From Hippopus hippopus (Eukaryota > Mollusca > Bivalvia > Cardiida > Cardiidae): a DNA stretch of 64,000 bases. A model generated the notes under the pieces. That model saw nothing but the letters and a program-made list of their open reading frames with translations. It was not told the DNA's origin and made no database searches. Positions 63,245 to 64,000 of the stretch are shown here, piece by piece (the first letter of the stretch is position 1; every line of letters begins with the position of its first letter). The stretch covers positions 32,472,122 through 32,536,121 of the forward strand of contig OX328101.1 in the NCBI GenBank assembly GCA_946811185.2, written 5' to 3'. Position numbers and translations under genes: made by a program.

Positions 63245-63445
63245 AACCCTTTACCAAACAATTGAGTTGAACAACTTTAATCAAGAAGGCTTTTTGAAAT
63301 GTGGAAACAGAAGAAAATGCTGGTAGTCTGCATTTTCTCCTTTTCCCACAATATTTCAACCCATTATCTCAGCCAAATACATTATGTCCAGTGCAAATGC
63401 TTTCAAATGCAACTAATTTACAATTCTGTCATTTTGAAGAGAGGT
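63245..63445 (+). repeat. palindromic TTAA MITE, diverged
   Basis: TTTAACCCTTTACCAAACAA opens it; the core GAAAATGCTGGTAGTCTGCATTTTCTCCTTTTCCCACAATATTT is a decayed hairpin and the right terminus is weak. 63446-64000 is intron with nothing further recognised. Confidence 0.7.
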
Positions 63446-64000
63446 AATCTTCCATCTATTTGTATAAATATTTCCTTGGTTACATCCTATAAATACATAA
63501 ATATCTGTAGAAAACAGTCTGTAAAAATCATGATACACATTTATAACGAATTAGTGGTTAACAAAAAAGAAAAAAACAAACAAATATAAAAACCTCTATA
63601 CTCATTTCAAATTTAAAAGCTCAAGACTAGCAACTTGACTGGCTGTGATACTCTGTCTCAGCCAATCACATGATGGTCTTGGCGGTAAGAATTTGAACAA
63701 TATTCTGACAGTGTCTAAACACCATTATGGCAGACTGCATGTAAATAAGTTGTAACAACCATTATTTTTCACAAAGATATTTAAAATTCTACAATACAGA
63801 ACTTTCTTACAAAAGGCTTTTAATTTACTACCATTTCTGATTTTGCAAATTCAAATTGAAGCAAAAATTGCAGCAAAAATTGTGAGGTTTCTTTAGTTTT
63901 AAATATGAAAAATAAGCATGACTGCCTCTGACTTGGCAAATGACTAAAAAATTTTACCAGACAGTTGGTCTGACAGTCATGAAAGTTTTGCCAGACCGAA

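Overview
The window reads as nuclear DNA of a marine bivalve mollusc. It has spliced genes with GT-AG introns, no operons, AT-rich introns, and a large load of short non-autonomous mobile elements. Several of these, with tandem cores followed by ACGG microsatellite and a terminal hairpin, are typical of bivalve genomes. The species call is inference from repeat style only.

Two host genes are supported, both on the minus strand. (1) Positions 103-2254 hold four exons encoding the start of the transmembrane half of an ABCG2-like half-transporter. The gene runs off the left edge, and no ATP-binding-domain exons were recognised upstream. (2) Positions 34956-63218 hold the last 24 exons of MDN1 (midasin), the giant AAA+ ATPase that remodels pre-60S ribosomes. 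I assembled these by eye from splice sites. The phases chain without a break for 3681 nt (1226 residues plus stop), covering the end of the linker, the acidic D/E-rich tail and the complete C-terminal MIDAS/VWA domain. Its N-terminal part lies beyond the right edge.

Layout: 0-4.2 kb, ABCG exons, repeats and a promoter-like CpG/E-box segment. 5.2-9.1 kb, two mariner remnants. 10-18 kb, a 1.45 kb tandem duplication with tRNA-like modules, a 5'-truncated LINE, a GA-rich minisatellite, an inverted array of ETS/CRE-like repeats, and an orphan coding fragment. 19.4-30.1 kb, a satellite-like array split by a 6 kb nest of elements that itself contains a mariner at a clean TA site. 30-34.9 kb, pearl/HINE-like and palindromic MITE copies. 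34.9-63.2 kb, MDN1, whose introns are packed with repeats.

The dominant structure of the window is an apparent TTAA-targeting palindromic MITE (ends CCCTTTACC...GGTAAAG, with a central hairpin of up to 32-bp perfect arms). I count roughly 35 copies, most of them in MDN1 introns, some as head-to-head dimers. A second unusual structure is at 51.17-53.87 kb: three copies of a TA-flanked element (one with a 769-bp internal deletion, one inverted) inside a single host repeat.
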